Positions 17,996 to 27,085 of a stretch of 64,000 bases of DNA are shown here, piece by piece. The first letter of the stretch is position 1, and the number at the start of each line of letters is the position of its first letter. Below the pieces are notes generated by a model. The model had not been told where the DNA came from. It made no database searches and saw nothing but the letters and a program-made list of their open reading frames with translations. The stretch covers positions 1 to 64,000 of the forward strand of contig NZ_ATVM01000005.1 of assembly GCF_000420725.1 (NCBI RefSeq). The letters run 5' to 3'. Source of the DNA: Marinococcus halotolerans DSM 16375 (GTDB lineage: Bacteria > Bacillota > Bacilli > Bacillales > Marinococcaceae). Made by a program: the position numbers and the translations under genes.

Positions 17996-20374
17996 ATGCA
18001 AACAGCTGAAATGCGCTGCAAACTTCCTGTCTCAGCATTAGCGGAGCGCTGCGATCCGCGCATGTTTTCCTTTCACACAACGAAAGAATTAACAGATAGA
18101 ACTCAGGGAATGATTGGACAAGAGCGTGCAGTGAAAGCTATGGAGATGGGTTTGGATATTCAGGATGAAAATTATCATATGTTTTTAACCGGAGCAAGCG
18201 GGCTTGGGAAAACGACGTATGCCCGGAGAAAAGCAAAGGAAGCAGCAGAGAAAAGGCAGGTGCCGGCTGACTGGATTTATACATATTCGTTTGAAGATCC
18301 CCGGCGGCCGAGAGTGATGAGCATCCCTGCCGGAATGGCTGAGCCTTTTGCTAAAGATATTAAAGAATTGATTGAAGATCTGCAGGAAGAGATTGCTGCG
18401 ACACTCCGCAGTAAGTCCTTTGAGCGGAAAAAAGTAGCTATGGCGGAAAAACACGAAAAAGTGATTAATGACCATTGGGAAAAGCTTGAAGAGGAAGCTG
18501 CAGCAAAGGGATTTGCGCTCGAAAAATCAGATGAAGATATCGTAGCGGTACCGCTTAAAGAAAACGGCGAGCCTCACAGTGACGAAAGCTATAACGAACT
18601 CTTAAAAAGCCGGCAGGATTATATTATGAAGGAGTCTCAAACGATCACAAGACAGGTGAACGACTTTTTGAGACAACAGCAGGTGGCAAAGCGTATTCTA
18701 AGGCGCCAGCTCAGGGAAGCCGACGAGCAGATGGTTCGAACATCCATCCAGGGCTTTATTTCAACTCTAAAAGATGAATATATCAACGAAGGCTTACATA
18801 CATTCTTGTCTGACATGGAAAAGGACGTTATTCAGCACTGGCAGGAATTTCTGCCAGCAAAAGAAACGCAGGAAGGGAGCCCGGCCGTATCGGGCTTTTC
18901 GTTCCGCCGTTATGAAATTAATATTCTGGTAAATAACAGCGGTAATACGGGGGCGCCTGTTATTTATGAGTCGCACCCGACATATGTCAATCTGTTTGGA
19001 AAGGTCGAAATTGGCCGCAATGGAGGCTCCCCCACGGATTTTTCCCACATCAGGGGCGGTGCTCTTCACCGGGCGAACGGCGGATTTTTGATCCTTCATG
19101 CCGCAGAACTGATGTCGCATCCATTTGCATGGAAAGCATTAAAAAGAGCCATGCGGCTGGGTCATATCCGGCTTGAGAATCCTTATGAGGATTCCGACAT
19201 ATTTGCCAGTACTTACCTCGAGCCGGAGCCTGTGCCTTTTCAGGCGAAGGTGCTTCTTGTCGGAACGAATGCTTTATACCAGAAGCTCCAGAAGGAAGAT
19301 GAAACCTTCCGTAAGCTTTTCAAAGTGAAGGTGGATTTTACTACTACAATGGAGCGGACCCAGGAGAATATATGGCAGTATGCGACTTTTCTGGCCTGTT
19401 TTTGTGATAATAAACGGCTGCGTCCTCTGACGTCGGAAGCAGTCGCGAGGCTTATTGACTACAGTACCAGAGAAGCAGGCCATCAGCGAAAGCTTTCCGT
19501 TAAATTTCACGAAGTAACATCTCTATTAATTGAAGCGGATTATTGGGCGGCCCAGGAACAATCAGCCATTATTGAACAAAATCACGTGCACGCTGCCTTA
19601 AAAGAAACAAATTACCGTTCAGCCCAGCCGGAAGCAGCCATTCATGAAGCGATTGAAGACGGAACAATCAATATCGCAACGAGCGGTGAAAAAATTGGCC
19701 AGATCAATGCGTTAGTGGTAGCCCACACAGGAGATTATTCATTTGGTTACCCGACCCGCGTCACGGCACGTACATATGCCGGGAGCGGGGGTATCGTTAA
19801 TATCGACAGGGAATCCCAGCTTACCGGGGCTTTTCATACGAAGGGCCTTCATACACTGACCAGCTACCTGCAGGCGGAATTTGCAAGTGACCGGCCCCTG
19901 CCGCTTGCAGCAAGTATTACCTTTGAACAATCCTATCATTTAGTGGATGGTGACAGCGCTTCAAGCACGGAGCTTTATGCTCTCCTGTCTTCTTTGGCGG
20001 AAGTGCCGCTCCGCCAGGACATTGCCGTGACCGGGGCTGTCAATCAGTTTGGTGATGTGCAGGCAATCGGAGAAGTGAACGAAAAAATTGAAGGCTTTTA
20101 TTATGTATGCAAAAAGCAGGGACTTACAAAAACTCAGGGTGTAATTATACCGACGCAGAACGCGAAACACTTAATGCTTCGTAATGAAATCAGGCGGGCA
20201 GTGGAGGCCGGTGATTTCCATATCTGGGCGGTGAACACTGTGAAGGAAGGCATGGAAATACTTATGAGTGAACATGCCGGTGAGGTAGGAGAAAATGGAT
20301 TTTATGCTTCTAATACTGTTTACGGTAATGTGCAGCAGCGTTTAATGGAAATGGCAGAAAAGCATCAGGAATAA
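17996..20374 (+). CDS. Lon-like AAA+ protease (AAA_32/Lon_C family)
   Basis: ATP-dependent serine protease of the Lon-related AAA_32 group, distinct from LonA and B. subtilis LonB. With the ATG start it has 792 residues: Walker A GASGLGKT at 66-73, a helical insertion (about 120-290), the conserved GGALHRANGG block before Walker B, an AAA lid, and a C-terminal Lon peptidase domain with Ser654 (GDSASS) and Lys697 (NEKIEGF). The 43-residue Ser-Lys gap equals that of E. coli Lon. The Walker B aspartate position reads LILHAAE with His368, unusual for the group. ATG at 17996 has AAAGGAGA upstream; a TTG at 17978 with its own site is an alternative. I do not recall it between ackA and argG in B. 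subtilis. Confidence 0.88.
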   Translation: MQTAEMRCKLPVSALAERCDPRMFSFHTTKELTDRTQGMIGQERAVKAMEMGLDIQDENYHMFLTGASGLGKTTYARRKAKEAAEKRQVPADWIYTYSFEDPRRPRVMSIPAGMAEPFAKDIKELIEDLQEEIAATLRSKSFERKKVAMAEKHEKVINDHWEKLEEEAAAKGFALEKSDEDIVAVPLKENGEPHSDESYNELLKSRQDYIMKESQTITRQVNDFLRQQQVAKRILRRQLREADEQMVRTSIQGFISTLKDEYINEGLHTFLSDMEKDVIQHWQEFLPAKETQEGSPAVSGFSFRRYEINILVNNSGNTGAPVIYESHPTYVNLFGKVEIGRNGGSPTDFSHIRGGALHRANGGFLILHAAELMSHPFAWKALKRAMRLGHIRLENPYEDSDIFASTYLEPEPVPFQAKVLLVGTNALYQKLQKEDETFRKLFKVKVDFTTTMERTQENIWQYATFLACFCDNKRLRPLTSEAVARLIDYSTREAGHQRKLSVKFHEVTSLLIEADYWAAQEQSAIIEQNHVHAALKETNYRSAQPEAAIHEAIEDGTINIATSGEKIGQINALVVAHTGDYSFGYPTRVTARTYAGSGGIVNIDRESQLTGAFHTKGLHTLTSYLQAEFASDRPLPLAASITFEQSYHLVDGDSASSTELYALLSSLAEVPLRQDIAVTGAVNQFGDVQAIGEVNEKIEGFYYVCKKQGLTKTQGVIIPTQNAKHLMLRNEIRRAVEAGDFHIWAVNTVKEGMEILMSEHAGEVGENGFYASNTVYGNVQQRLMEMAEKHQE

Positions 20375-20379
20375 ATGCA

Positions 20380-20414
20380 GCAGAGAGGCCTGTACAGGTC
20401 TCTCTGCTTATTTG
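20380..20414 (+). terminator. Hairpin terminator after the Lon-like gene
   Basis: GCAGAGAGGCCTG (20380-20392) pairs with CAGGTCTCTCTGC ending at 20407 with one G-U pair. The T tract is short and broken. Confidence 0.7.
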
Positions 20415-20562
20415 TGTGTTCACCCGGCTGTTTGTTTAACAGAAGCTTGCAAAGTCGTTTATGATTCATGCATGCACATACATCAGATTGCATGATAAAG
20501 GGCGGATAACGCATAAAATATCAAAAAAATAAATTTTTATACTAAAAAATTGTATTTTCCGG

Positions 20563-20591
20563 TTGCAAATTCTTTGTGGGCTTGTTAAAGT
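20563..20591 (+). promoter_or_regulatory. Possible promoter for argGH
   Basis: TTGCAA (20563-20568), 17 bases, TAAAGT (20586-20591). The region 20415-20715 is AT-rich and non-coding; this is its best promoter candidate and would give a leader of about 115 bases. Confidence 0.35.
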
Positions 20592-20657
20592 AATGAAAGA
20601 AGTTGAATACAGTAATCATAAACAAAGGCGCTGGTCCTTTTAATTTTTTCAAAACGA

Positions 20658-20691
20658 TGTATAAAAATAATTAATCAAGCATGAATATTCA
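20658..20691 (+). promoter_or_regulatory. Possible ArgR/AhrC operator region upstream of argG
   Basis: TGTATAAAAATAAT (20658-20671) resembles half of the ARG-box consensus TGNATWWWWATNCA, and the palindrome TGAATATTCA (20682-20691) follows. Both lie between the candidate promoter and the argG ribosome site. Neither is a full match. Confidence 0.3.
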
Positions 20692-20715
20692 ATTATAATC
20701 TGGAGGGAAATAAGA

Positions 20716-21921
20716 ATGGCAGACAAAAAAGTAGTTCTCGCTTATTCAGGCGGTTTAGACACATCAGTAGCAATTAAGTGGTTGAGCAGTCAAGGATACG
20801 AAGTGGTAGCAGTAGGCCTTGATGTAGGCGAAGGAAAAGATCTGGAATTTGTAAAAAATAAGGCACTGGAAGTAGGGGCGGTGCAGTCGTATACAGTAGA
20901 CGCCAAGAAAGAATTTGCAGAGGATTTCGTGCTTCCGGCCCTGCAGGCACATACGCTGTACGAACAAAAATATCCGCTCGTCTCCGCATTGTCACGGCCG
21001 CTGATTTCAAAGAAACTTGTGGAAATCGCAGAGCAGACAAATGCTGATGCCGTAGCGCATGGCTGTACTGGTAAAGGAAACGACCAGGTAAGATTTGAAG
21101 TCAGCATTCAGGCTCTTAATCCTGATCTTGAAGTACTCGCACCTGTCCGGGAGTGGGGATGGTCAAGAGATGAAGAAATCGCCTATGCAAAAGAAAATGA
21201 CGTTCCTGTTCCGGTAAATCTCGATAATCCATATTCTGTCGACCAAAATCTCTGGGGCAGAAGCAACGAGTGCGGCGTTCTTGAAGACCCATGGGCTACA
21301 CCGCCGGAAGGCGCGTATGATTTGACGAATCCGCTCGAAAAAACACCAGACGAGGCAGATATCGTCGAAATTGAATTCAAGCAGGGCAAGCCGGTGTCAC
21401 TTAACGGCCAGGCCTATGAACTGCAGGATTTGATTTTGGAATTAAACGACGTAGCCGGTAAGCACGGCGTGGGCAGAATTGATCACGTGGAAAACAGAAT
21501 GGTTGGAATTAAATCAAGAGAAATTTATGAATGTCCGGCAGCTATGACGCTGATTCAGGCGCATAAAGAGCTTGAAGACCTGACACTTTCCAAAGAAGTA
21601 GCGCACTTTAAACCGGTTATTGAGAAAAAATTGAGTGAAGTGATTTATGAAGGACTGTGGTTCTCCCAGGTACGGCCGGCACTCGAAGCGTTTTTGAAAG
21701 AAACGCAGACTAACGTGACGGGTATTGTACGGGTGAAATTATTTAAAGGCCATGCTATCATTGAAGGAAGAAAATCAGACTACTCCTTGTACAATGAAAA
21801 TCTGGCTACCTACTCGACCCACGACGAATTTGATCATAATGCAGCTGTCGGATTTATTCAGCTGTGGGGTCTACCGACCAAAGTACAAAGTGCAGTTAAC
21901 AAGAAAGGTGTTAATGTATGA
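20716..21921 (+). CDS. argG: Argininosuccinate synthase
   Basis: Condenses citrulline and aspartate with ATP to argininosuccinate. The 401-residue protein has the N-type ATP pyrophosphatase loop AYSGGLDTS at residues 9-17, the [14 protein letters not shown] signature near 115-128 and the usual C-terminal oligomerisation segment. TGGAGGG precedes ATG at 20716. Its stop overlaps the argH start by four bases, so the last two arginine steps are made from one message. Confidence 0.98.
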   Translation: MADKKVVLAYSGGLDTSVAIKWLSSQGYEVVAVGLDVGEGKDLEFVKNKALEVGAVQSYTVDAKKEFAEDFVLPALQAHTLYEQKYPLVSALSRPLISKKLVEIAEQTNADAVAHGCTGKGNDQVRFEVSIQALNPDLEVLAPVREWGWSRDEEIAYAKENDVPVPVNLDNPYSVDQNLWGRSNECGVLEDPWATPPEGAYDLTNPLEKTPDEADIVEIEFKQGKPVSLNGQAYELQDLILELNDVAGKHGVGRIDHVENRMVGIKSREIYECPAAMTLIQAHKELEDLTLSKEVAHFKPVIEKKLSEVIYEGLWFSQVRPALEAFLKETQTNVTGIVRVKLFKGHAIIEGRKSDYSLYNENLATYSTHDEFDHNAAVGFIQLWGLPTKVQSAVNKKGVNV

Positions 21922-23297
21922 CCAAACTGTGGGGCGGGCGCTTTACAAAACAAGCGGAAGAATGGGTGGATGCCTTCGGGGCATCCATTCCTTTTGACCA
22001 AAAACTGGTGGAAGAAGACATCCAGGGAAGTATTGCGCACGTACATATGCTGAAAAATCAAGAAATTATTACGGAAGGAGAAGCTTCCGAAATTCACCGG
22101 GGCCTGGAAGCAGTGCTTGCCAAAGCAAAAAACGGAGAATTGGAGTATTCGGTTCAAAATGAAGATATTCATTTAAATATCGAGAAGTTTTTAATTGATG
22201 AAATCGGTCCCATAGGGGGTAAACTCCACACAGGTCGGAGCCGGAACGACCAGGTGGCTACAGATGTTCATCTGTATGTGCGAAATCACACACACACCGT
22301 TATGAATTCTATCCGGGCCCTGCAGCAGGCACTGCTTCTTCAGGCAGAAGAGCACGTGGAGACCATTATTCCCGGCTACACTCATTTGCAGCGGGCGCAG
22401 CCAATCTCCTTTGGCCATCACATGATGGCTTATTTCTGGATGCTTGAACGGGACTACGGACGCTTTGAGGACAGCTTAAAACGCACGAATATTTCTCCTC
22501 TCGGGGCAGGGGCCCTCGCTGGAACAACGTTTCCTATCGACCGCCGGCAGACGGCAGAAGAGCTCGGCTTTGACGATATTTACCAAAACAGCCTGGACGC
22601 AGTAAGCGACAGAGATTTTGCCCTGGAATTTATGAGCGCGGCCTCAACGGTCATGATGCATTTATCGAGACTGGCCGAAGAAATGATTTTCTGGTCAAGC
22701 CAGGAATTCCAGTTTATTGAGCTTGATGATTCCTTTGCGACAGGAAGCAGCATTATGCCACAGAAGAAAAACCCGGATATGGCAGAGCTTATTCGTGGGA
22801 AAACTGGAAGAGTGTACGGCAACCTGATGGGACTGTATACGCTTTTGAAGGGACTTCCGCTTGCGTATAATAAAGATATGCAGGAGGATAAGGAAGGGTT
22901 GTTTGATACTGTGCGGACGCTCGAAGGGTCGCTGGATATTTTTGCGGGAATGGTGGAAACGATGGAAGTCCGTACAGAGAAGATGGCGGAAACGACCAGC
23001 AAAGACTTTTCCAACGCGACAGAACTGGCGGATTATCTTGCCGTTAAAGGAGTGCCGTTCCGGGAAGCCCATGAGATTGTCGGCAAATTGGTGCTGGACT
23101 GCATTCAAAACAACAAGTATCTTGTAGACCTTTCCATGCAGGAATTTAAAGAAGCAAATGAAGCATTTGAAGAAGATATTTATGAAGTCTTAAAGCCTGA
23201 AACTGTCGTCAGCCGCAGAAATAGTGAAGGCGGCACCGGCTTTGAACAGGTGCGTGCTGCAATCGCACAGGGAAAAAAGGTAATAAACCAAACGTAA
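21918..23297 (+). CDS. argH: Argininosuccinate lyase
   Basis: Splits argininosuccinate into arginine and fumarate. The 459-residue protein belongs to the fumarase/aspartase superfamily; the signature [12 protein letters not shown] near residues 275-286 carries the catalytic serine loop, and HTGRSRNDQ near 105-113 and TPGYTHLQ-like [12 protein letters not shown] near 152-163 are present. Start codon overlaps the argG stop (ATGA). A GC-rich terminator follows. Confidence 0.98.
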   Translation: MTKLWGGRFTKQAEEWVDAFGASIPFDQKLVEEDIQGSIAHVHMLKNQEIITEGEASEIHRGLEAVLAKAKNGELEYSVQNEDIHLNIEKFLIDEIGPIGGKLHTGRSRNDQVATDVHLYVRNHTHTVMNSIRALQQALLLQAEEHVETIIPGYTHLQRAQPISFGHHMMAYFWMLERDYGRFEDSLKRTNISPLGAGALAGTTFPIDRRQTAEELGFDDIYQNSLDAVSDRDFALEFMSAASTVMMHLSRLAEEMIFWSSQEFQFIELDDSFATGSSIMPQKKNPDMAELIRGKTGRVYGNLMGLYTLLKGLPLAYNKDMQEDKEGLFDTVRTLEGSLDIFAGMVETMEVRTEKMAETTSKDFSNATELADYLAVKGVPFREAHEIVGKLVLDCIQNNKYLVDLSMQEFKEANEAFEEDIYEVLKPETVVSRRNSEGGTGFEQVRAAIAQGKKVINQT

Positions 23298-23311
23298 TAA
23301 GCATTGCTTCT

Positions 23312-23349
23312 GCCTCGTCCGGGGGTAACCCTCCGGCCGGGGCTTTTTT
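23312..23349 (+). terminator. Terminator after argH
   Basis: GCCTCGTCCGGGGG pairs imperfectly with CCCTCCGGCCGGGGC and ends in six T. Confidence 0.85.
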
Positions 23350-23383
23350 GATGCAAAAGAGGCTGTCGACTGGATAAACAATA

Positions 23384-23414
23384 GAAGCCCCGCATCCTTA
23401 AGGATACGGGGGAC
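23384..23414 (-). terminator. Probable terminator of the usp gene
   Basis: CCCCGTATCC and GGATGCGGGG (minus strand, one G-U pair) form a 10-bp stem with a TTAA loop 12 bases past the stop. The following tail GCTTCTATTG is only moderately T-rich. Confidence 0.6.
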
Positions 23415-23425
23415 TTTGCCGGTTC

Positions 23426-23860
23426 TTATTTACGTACGATTAAGACATCACATTTTGCGTGGCGGGCAATGGCTTCAGAAACGCTGCCGATAAAAACACG
23501 CTCAACAGCATTCAGGCCGGTAGCGCCAGTGATAATTAAATCCGCTTCATAGTTTTTGGCCAGCTCACGCGGAATCTTTGTTTTTGGAGAACCGAACTCC
23601 AACGAGGAGACGACGTCTGGAACCCCTGCATTTTTTGCTTCTGCGGTGTAGTTCTCGAGCAGTTCGTTGCCATATTCTTCTGCTCGTGCAATAATAGTAC
23701 GGTCATACCGTTCCATGGTGGCGAATGTTCTTGTATCAATAACATGAGAGATGATTAGTTTTGCCTGCTGCTCCTGTGCGATCTCAACAGATTTTTTGAA
23801 CGCTGTTCTGGATTCGTCTGAGCCGTCGACGGCAACAATAATAACTCCGTATCTACTCAA
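23426..23860 (-). CDS. Universal stress protein, UspA family
   Basis: Single-domain Usp of 144 residues with the ATP-binding signature G-x2-G-x9-G-S (GATG...FIGS near 109-123) and the early VAVDGSDES. Such proteins bind ATP and help survival under stress; the specific role is unknown. The start is decided by the ribosome site: an in-frame ATG at 23866 abuts GGGGAGG with no spacer, while TTG at 23860 sits six bases after it, so TTG is preferred. Monocistronic, oriented against argH. Confidence 0.88.
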   Translation of the reverse strand: MSRYGVIIVAVDGSDESRTAFKKSVEIAQEQQAKLIISHVIDTRTFATMERYDRTIIARAEEYGNELLENYTAEAKNAGVPDVVSSLEFGSPKTKIPRELAKNYEADLIITGATGLNAVERVFIGSVSEAIARHAKCDVLIVRK

Positions 23861-24037
23861 TGCCATCCTCCCCTTTTGTCGTAGGATTTCTCTTTCCTAT
23901 AGATAATTTTCCCTATTTTTTTAATTTAAAACGATGGAGTGTAGGTAAAAGGATGTGCCGGAGAAACAAGTAGAAAATGTTCAAATAATTTTCACTATTA
24001 TATGACTAATGGATGATATAAAGGCGGGTGAATAACG

Positions 24038-24796
24038 ATGAGGCATGCGTTAATTACTGCAGGCACGAAAGGCCTCGGCCGAAAAGTTTCTGAAGCTTTA
24101 AAAGAAAAAGGATATACACTGACCATTACTTACCGGAAAAAAGACGAAGCCTACTATAGAATGAAAGAGCAGTGGGAAGAAGATAGCAGCCGTATTCAGT
24201 TTGTGCAGGGGGATATGGTGTCAAAGCAGGATGTCGAGCGGATGGTGGAAGAAGCTTATAAAGCTTTTGGCCGTCTGGATATTGTCGTGAATAATGCCGG
24301 CCCCTACATATTTGAGAAAAAACAGCTGGCAGATTACTCTGATGAAGAATGGCACCGGATGATCGACGGCAATTTAAGCGCGGCCTTCCACTTGGCACGA
24401 AAGGCAATACCAATTATGCGCCGGCAGCAGTTCGGCCGTTTCGTCACATATGGTTTCCAAAATGCCCCGACAGCACCGGGATGGCTTTATCGTTCAGCTT
24501 ACGCTGCAGCGAAAAGCGGCCTGGTCTCGCTGACAAAATCAATATCGATTGAAGAAGCGGCTCATGGCATTACCGCAAATATGGTATGCCCGGGCGTAGT
24601 GACCGGGGATTTTAAGGAAGCGGATATTCATGAAGGCAGAGAAGTAACCGATCACTCCATCCCTGTAGGAAGACCGGCAACAGGCGGCGATATTGCGAGA
24701 ACTATTTTGTTTTTAACAGATGACGATGCAGACATGATTACAGGTTCTGTGATCGAAGTGACCGGCGGTGTAGATGTGCTGCATAAACACAGATAA
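24038..24796 (+). CDS. ytkK: SDR-family oxidoreductase (YtkK-like)
   Basis: A 252-residue short-chain dehydrogenase homologue with a nucleotide loop AGTKGLGRK (8-16), NNAG at 85-88 and YAAAK at 155-159. The catalytic serine expected about 13 residues before Tyr155 is not there: the stretch reads TYGFQNAPT, giving Asn142. The protein may be a weak or non-catalytic SDR, or use another residue. The neighbour on the same strand is the YtkL hydrolase, as in B. subtilis. It is annotated in related genomes as a 3-oxoacyl-ACP reductase-like protein, which the sequence does not prove. Confidence 0.85.
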   Translation: MRHALITAGTKGLGRKVSEALKEKGYTLTITYRKKDEAYYRMKEQWEEDSSRIQFVQGDMVSKQDVERMVEEAYKAFGRLDIVVNNAGPYIFEKKQLADYSDEEWHRMIDGNLSAAFHLARKAIPIMRRQQFGRFVTYGFQNAPTAPGWLYRSAYAAAKSGLVSLTKSISIEEAAHGITANMVCPGVVTGDFKEADIHEGREVTDHSIPVGRPATGGDIARTILFLTDDDADMITGSVIEVTGGVDVLHKHR

Positions 24797-24875
24797 ATTG
24801 GAAGGCAGTTTAAGTTAAGTCTGTAAAAGGTATAGTTCTATCGGAAACAGTTTTTGATTGCGGAGGAGGATATAC

Positions 24876-25559
24876 ATGAAAGTATCTTATCATGGTCACT
24901 CAGTAGTAAAGATTGAAACGAACGGTAAAACGATTTTGATTGATCCATTTATTACAGACAACCCGTTAACTGATTTAAACGCGGAGGAAGTAAAGGCGGA
25001 TGCCATTCTGCTGACTCACGGTCACTTTGATCACGTTGGCGACACTGTGGATATTGCTAAACGCAACAATGCGCTTGTCGTGGCACCGTTTGAGCTGGCT
25101 CAGTATCTTGGCTGGCAGGGTGTAGAAACGCATCCGATGCATATCGGTGGCGGCTATACGTTTGATTTCGGTCACGTGCAGCTGACACAGGCATTTCACG
25201 GTTCCGGCTATTTCCTTGAAGAAGAACAAAAGATTATTTACACTGGTATGCCAAGCGGCATCATTTTTGAAGCAGAAGGCAAAAAAGTGTATCATATGGG
25301 AGATACCGGCTTGTTCTCAGATATCAAGCTTATCGCTGAAAGAAACAAGATTGATCTTTTATTCGTGCCGATCGGTGATAACTTCACGATGGGGCCAAAG
25401 GATGCCAAAACGGCAGCGGAATGGGTGAACGCGGATTATACAGTTCCAATCCATTACAACACTATGCCGCCTATCAAGCAGGACCCGCAGCAGTTTGTGG
25501 ACTCGCTTTCACCGCTCAAAGGAAAAGCGTTGGAAGCAGGCGGATCCATCGAACTGTAA
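24876..25559 (+). CDS. ytkL: Metallo-beta-lactamase-fold hydrolase, UPF0173 (YtkL)
   Basis: A 227-residue metal-dependent hydrolase of unknown substrate with the metal motif HGHFDH at 48-53, a later GDTGLF motif and HYNTMPP near the C-terminus. ATG at 24876 follows a strong GGAGGAGG. An upstream in-frame TTG at 24858 precedes that ribosome site and is rejected. It ends at a strong terminator and may be read through from the SDR gene 79 bases upstream. Confidence 0.9.
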   Translation: MKVSYHGHSVVKIETNGKTILIDPFITDNPLTDLNAEEVKADAILLTHGHFDHVGDTVDIAKRNNALVVAPFELAQYLGWQGVETHPMHIGGGYTFDFGHVQLTQAFHGSGYFLEEEQKIIYTGMPSGIIFEAEGKKVYHMGDTGLFSDIKLIAERNKIDLLFVPIGDNFTMGPKDAKTAAEWVNADYTVPIHYNTMPPIKQDPQQFVDSLSPLKGKALEAGGSIEL

Positions 25560-25570
25560 CACTTTAATAA

Positions 25571-25608
25571 ACCGCTCAGTCATTAAAACAGACTGAGCGG
25601 TTTTTTTT
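25571..25608 (+). terminator. Terminator after ytkL
   Basis: An 11-bp perfect stem ACCGCTCAGTC / GACTGAGCGGT (25571-25601) is followed by eight T. Confidence 0.96.
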
Positions 25609-25629
25609 AATGTAATTGCCGGCAGGCAG

Positions 25630-25658
25630 TTGAAGGGAGGGTTTTTGAACCGTATAAT
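25630..25658 (+). promoter_or_regulatory. SigA promoter upstream of the ytoI gene
   Basis: TTGAAG (25630-25635), a 17-base spacer and a perfect TATAAT (25653-25658). Confidence 0.8.
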
Positions 25659-25757
25659 GTAATAGTACAGATAATATAACAGAAGTAATACAGTTAGAAA
25701 TTTACGCAGACAGAACGTCCCGGTAAAGGCTTAAATAAAAAGGAAGGTACTGTGCCT

Positions 25758-27068
25758 ATGGCGACCAAACATGAACAAATATTAAACTACATACTGGCCC
25801 TGGATGTAGGGGAGAAAATCTCGGTCCGTGGAATTGCGAAGAACTTAGAGGTAAGTGAAGGTACAGCGTACCGGGCGATCAAGGAAGCGGAGAATCAGGG
25901 AATTGTCAGTACGATCGAGCGAGTCGGCACGATACGTATCGAAAAAAAGCAAAAAGAAAATTTCGAGCGCTTAACGTATGCTGAAGTAGTCAATATTATC
26001 GACGGTCAGGTGCTCGGAGGAAGAAACGGCCTGCACAAAACTCTGAACCGTTTCGTTATCGGGGCTATGAAGCTCGAAGCGATGATGCGCTATGTGGAGC
26101 CCGGGAACCTCCTTATTGTCGGCAACCGCTATCAGGTGCATAAGCTTGCACTTGAAGCCGGAGCAGCTGTTTTAATTACTGGTGGATTTGACACGAACGA
26201 ACATGTCATTTCTTTGGCAGATGAACTGGGGCTCCCGGTAATTACAACAACGTACGACACGTTCACGGTAGCCACCATGATCAACCGGGCAATCTATGAC
26301 CAGCTGATTAAAAAGGAAATTGTAGTAGTAGACGATATTTTAATTCCACTTCAGGACACCTATTTTATGACAGTGGATAACACTGTGGAAAAATGGCATG
26401 AAATGAACCAGAAAACCGGCCACAGCAGATATCCCGTAATCAGCGAAGACATGAAAATCCAGGGGATGGTGGCAGCGAAGGACGTGCTGGGGGCTTCTGT
26501 GCAGACCCCTATCGAAAAAGTGATGACGAAGTCTCCGATTACGGTAAGTGAACGAACGTCTGTAGCTTCGGTAGCCCATACGATGGTGTGGGAAGGAATC
26601 GAACTGCTCCCGGTAATGGACGATGCGAAAAAACTGCTTGGAGTCATCAGCCGGCAGGACGTATTAAAAGCGCTGCAGATGGTGCAGCGTCAGCCTCACG
26701 TCGGAGAAACCATTGAAGATACGGTAACAAGCCGTTTCCGGGAGGCTTCCCCTGACTCAGGATTTATGTTTGAGTGCGACATTACGCCGCAGATGACTAA
26801 TGAACTTGGGACAGTGGCGAATGGGGTTATCATGTCTCTAGTTACAGAAACCGGCCGGCGTCTGCTGAGAGAATATAAAAAGGGTGACATGGTTGTAGAA
26901 AACGTAACACTTTATTTTATCCGTCCGGTACAAATTGAAAGTAAAATTGATTTGAGCGGAAAAATCCTTGAAGTAGGAAGAAAACACGGAAAAGTGGATG
27001 TGGAACTGTACTATGAAGGCGCAATCGTCGGTAAGGCGATGATGATGGTACAGCTGCTCGACCGCTGA
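25758..27068 (+). CDS. ytoI: DRTGG/CBS/hotdog-domain protein (YtoI-like)
   Basis: A 436-residue multidomain protein: an N-terminal helix-turn-helix (about 1-60, ISVRGIAKNLEVSEGTAYRAIKEAE), a DRTGG domain (about 70-180), a pair of CBS domains (about 195-310) and a C-terminal hotdog thioesterase-like domain (about 325-436). CBS pairs usually sense adenine nucleotides, so it may be a regulator or a gated thioesterase; the real role is unknown. ATG at 25758 has AAGGAAGG ten bases upstream, better than GTG at 25752. It precedes nrnA by 17 bases, as a likely operon. Confidence 0.88.
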   Translation: MATKHEQILNYILALDVGEKISVRGIAKNLEVSEGTAYRAIKEAENQGIVSTIERVGTIRIEKKQKENFERLTYAEVVNIIDGQVLGGRNGLHKTLNRFVIGAMKLEAMMRYVEPGNLLIVGNRYQVHKLALEAGAAVLITGGFDTNEHVISLADELGLPVITTTYDTFTVATMINRAIYDQLIKKEIVVVDDILIPLQDTYFMTVDNTVEKWHEMNQKTGHSRYPVISEDMKIQGMVAAKDVLGASVQTPIEKVMTKSPITVSERTSVASVAHTMVWEGIELLPVMDDAKKLLGVISRQDVLKALQMVQRQPHVGETIEDTVTSRFREASPDSGFMFECDITPQMTNELGTVANGVIMSLVTETGRRLLREYKKGDMVVENVTLYFIRPVQIESKIDLSGKILEVGRKHGKVDVELYYEGAIVGKAMMMVQLLDR

Positions 27069-27085
27069 TCAATGGAGGAGTGATA

